A stretch of DNA of 64,000 nucleotides. It comes from Proteromonas lacertae (taxonomy: Eukaryota > Sar > Bigyra > Opalinata > Proteromonadidae). The translations under genes were made by a program, and so were the position numbers. The stretch's first letter is position 1. Each line of letters starts with the position of its first letter. The notes beneath the pieces were generated by a model. That model did not search any database, was not told the origin of the DNA, and saw only the letters and a program-made list of their open reading frames with translations. The DNA lies in assembly GCA_002245135.1 (NCBI GenBank), contig NGBS01000873.1:248001-312000 (forward strand), read 5' to 3'. Of the stretch, positions 62,587-64,000 are shown piece by piece.

Positions 62587-64000
62587 CTACTTACACATCT
62601 TAATAAATTTTTCTATTTTTGCTTTATATTTTCCATCATCATATTTCAATGCTTCATTAAATGAGCTTAATGCATCAGTTATATTTTTCAACTAACAATA
62701 TACACCATATATATATATATATATATATATACCTTATCTAAATTCATTTTTCCTATAGCCATTAATAATTTACATTTCATAATTCTATTATTTTCTCCAT
62801 TTACATACTTCTCAGCTTCTTTTAAATATTTAACAGATTCATTGTATTGTTTCTATTCATATGATATATATTTATGAAAACATATATACAACAAAATAAT
62901 AATATTGTGATATATTATAATTACTTTCATATTTCTCTTCATCAGATTCTGCATATTTAACGGAATCTTTAAAATATTTTATTCCTTCTTCTAACTTATT
63001 CTATAATAAAAACAAAAAATAGATTTCATTATTATTAATTATTATACTATAGCCATTAAATCATTTCCTATATTCATATAACTAATATATTTCATAGCAT
63101 TACTATCTGACAATTTCAATGTCTGTTTAGATACTTCCATTCCTTTTTCATACTCTCCCTTTCAATAATAATTATTATTATAATATACATTGAGAATATA
63201 ACATGATGTAAGATTGTTATAACATTTCCATTTCTCCTCATTTGATTTAGCATATTTAAGAGCATCATTAAAATATTTCATTGATTCGTTGAACTTACCC
63301 TATATATTCATATATATATAGTAATTATGCTAACTGAAAAGTATAACATCCTGCATCAATAATATGTTTGAATTTCTGGGAATCATTAGAGGAATAATTG
63401 ATTGCTGATTTTGTATATTCTAATGCATTTTCTATTTGGTTTAATTCCACATAGCATTTAGTTAATCCAACACTTAAACCATATTTTTGATTTTTATCAT
63501 TTGTTAGAGAATAATTCATTTTTGAATATTTTATTGCTTTTTCATATTCTTTCTATTAATTAATTAATACAAAATATTATATATATATATAATTACTTTC
63601 TCATAATAAATAACACCCAAATAGTTAGTTACTAACATTTTTTCTTCATTTAATTTTGCTAATGTGAATGCTTTTTCTAAATATGGTATAGATTTATCAT
63701 CTTGATTCTATTATATATATATATATATATATATATAAACTTACTAAATTGTAATAACATATTCCTAAATATGTATTTGATAAAAAATTCTGTTCATGTC
63801 CCATATTCGTTTTTATTGCTTCAGATAAATAAGGAATTGCTTTTTCATAATTATTCATATTATAATAACATGTACCAATGTTGTAATTACATATTGTTTT
63901 TTGATGTTCATCTTCTGCTAGATGTAACATATCTTTATAATTAACTACTGCTTTTTCATAATTTCTCTATAGAAAGTCACAAATTATTATATTTATATAT
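62587..64000 (-). CDS. TPR-repeat protein, 3' part (5' end beyond the window)
   Basis: At least eight exons, each about one or two tetratricopeptide units, run in from the right edge; TAG is at 62587-62589. Repeats read NYEKAIPYLSEAIKTNMGHE, LGICYYNL, EYEKAIKYSKMNYSL, QIENALEYTKSAINYSS, KFNESMKYFNDALKYAKSNE and so on, at about 40-residue pitch, the long-linker form found in LGN/rapsyn-like TPRs. Introns (30-72 nt, several pure (TA)n) fall again and again at the same repeat phase. No other domain is visible in the part present. Expected role: protein-protein scaffold; the partner is unknown. Confidence 0.78.

Overview
This window is nuclear DNA from an AT-rich, probably unicellular eukaryote that uses the standard genetic code. 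Nearly every gene is cut by very short spliceosomal introns (mostly 25-45 nt), starting GTAT and ending TAG, many made largely of (TA)n. Genes are packed tightly: 72 bp separates two divergent starts, and about 90 bp separates some convergent ends. I cannot name the lineage. A giant class C receptor, a PDR-type ABCG pump, an UNK/plant-like CCCH protein and a long LRR protein with an EF-hand-like tail fit several groups (early-branching fungi, Amoebozoa, other protists). No tRNA, rRNA, CRISPR array, transposon or virus-derived element was recognised.

Layout. 0.3-11.7 kb and 24.9-27.5 kb, all minus strand: ten paralogues (T1-T10, about 340-460 aa) of a family I do not recognise. They share a scaffold of up to five introns, conserved blocks and a Ser/basic tail. 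11.8-23.7 kb, minus: one 3,919-residue class C (GABA-B/Grl-like) GPCR gene with nine tandem UrtA-like Venus-flytrap domains at a pitch of about 390 residues ahead of seven TM helices. 23.9-24.7 kb: a TOPORS-like RING protein. 27.8-29.7 kb, plus: a left-handed beta-helix protein of the mainly bacterial DUF4954 family. 29.8-38.6 kb: DHX15/PRP43 helicase (minus), an ARK-like kinesin (plus) and a full-size ABCG transporter with a degenerate first ATPase site and an apparent frameshift (minus). 38.8-42.1 kb, minus: LRR plus beta-sandwich plus EF-hand-like protein. 42.3-47.5 kb, plus: protein with 14 Tudor-like repeats, nine QT (LC8-type) motifs and a Thr-rich tail. 47.9-49.6 kb, plus: tetraspanin-like protein and RRP8 methyltransferase. 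49.7-53.5 kb, minus: EIPR1 and an ankyrin-RBR ubiquitin ligase. 54.0-62.1 kb, plus: KIF22-like kinesin-10, a CCCH protein, and an unusual UBR-box/B-box/pseudokinase protein. 62.2-62.6 kb: relic of an aldo-keto reductase (K+ channel beta type). 62.6-64 kb, minus: TPR protein running off the right edge.

How the genes relate. The housekeeping genes (PRP43, RRP8, EIPR1, kinesins) look like ordinary single-copy genes. The accessory part is the same-strand cluster at 0.3-27.5 kb, where a very large putative nutrient or small-molecule receptor lies inside an expanded family of unknown small proteins. Whether they work together is inference from position only. Gene models were built by hand from splice motifs, frame continuity and comparison of paralogues; no search was run.
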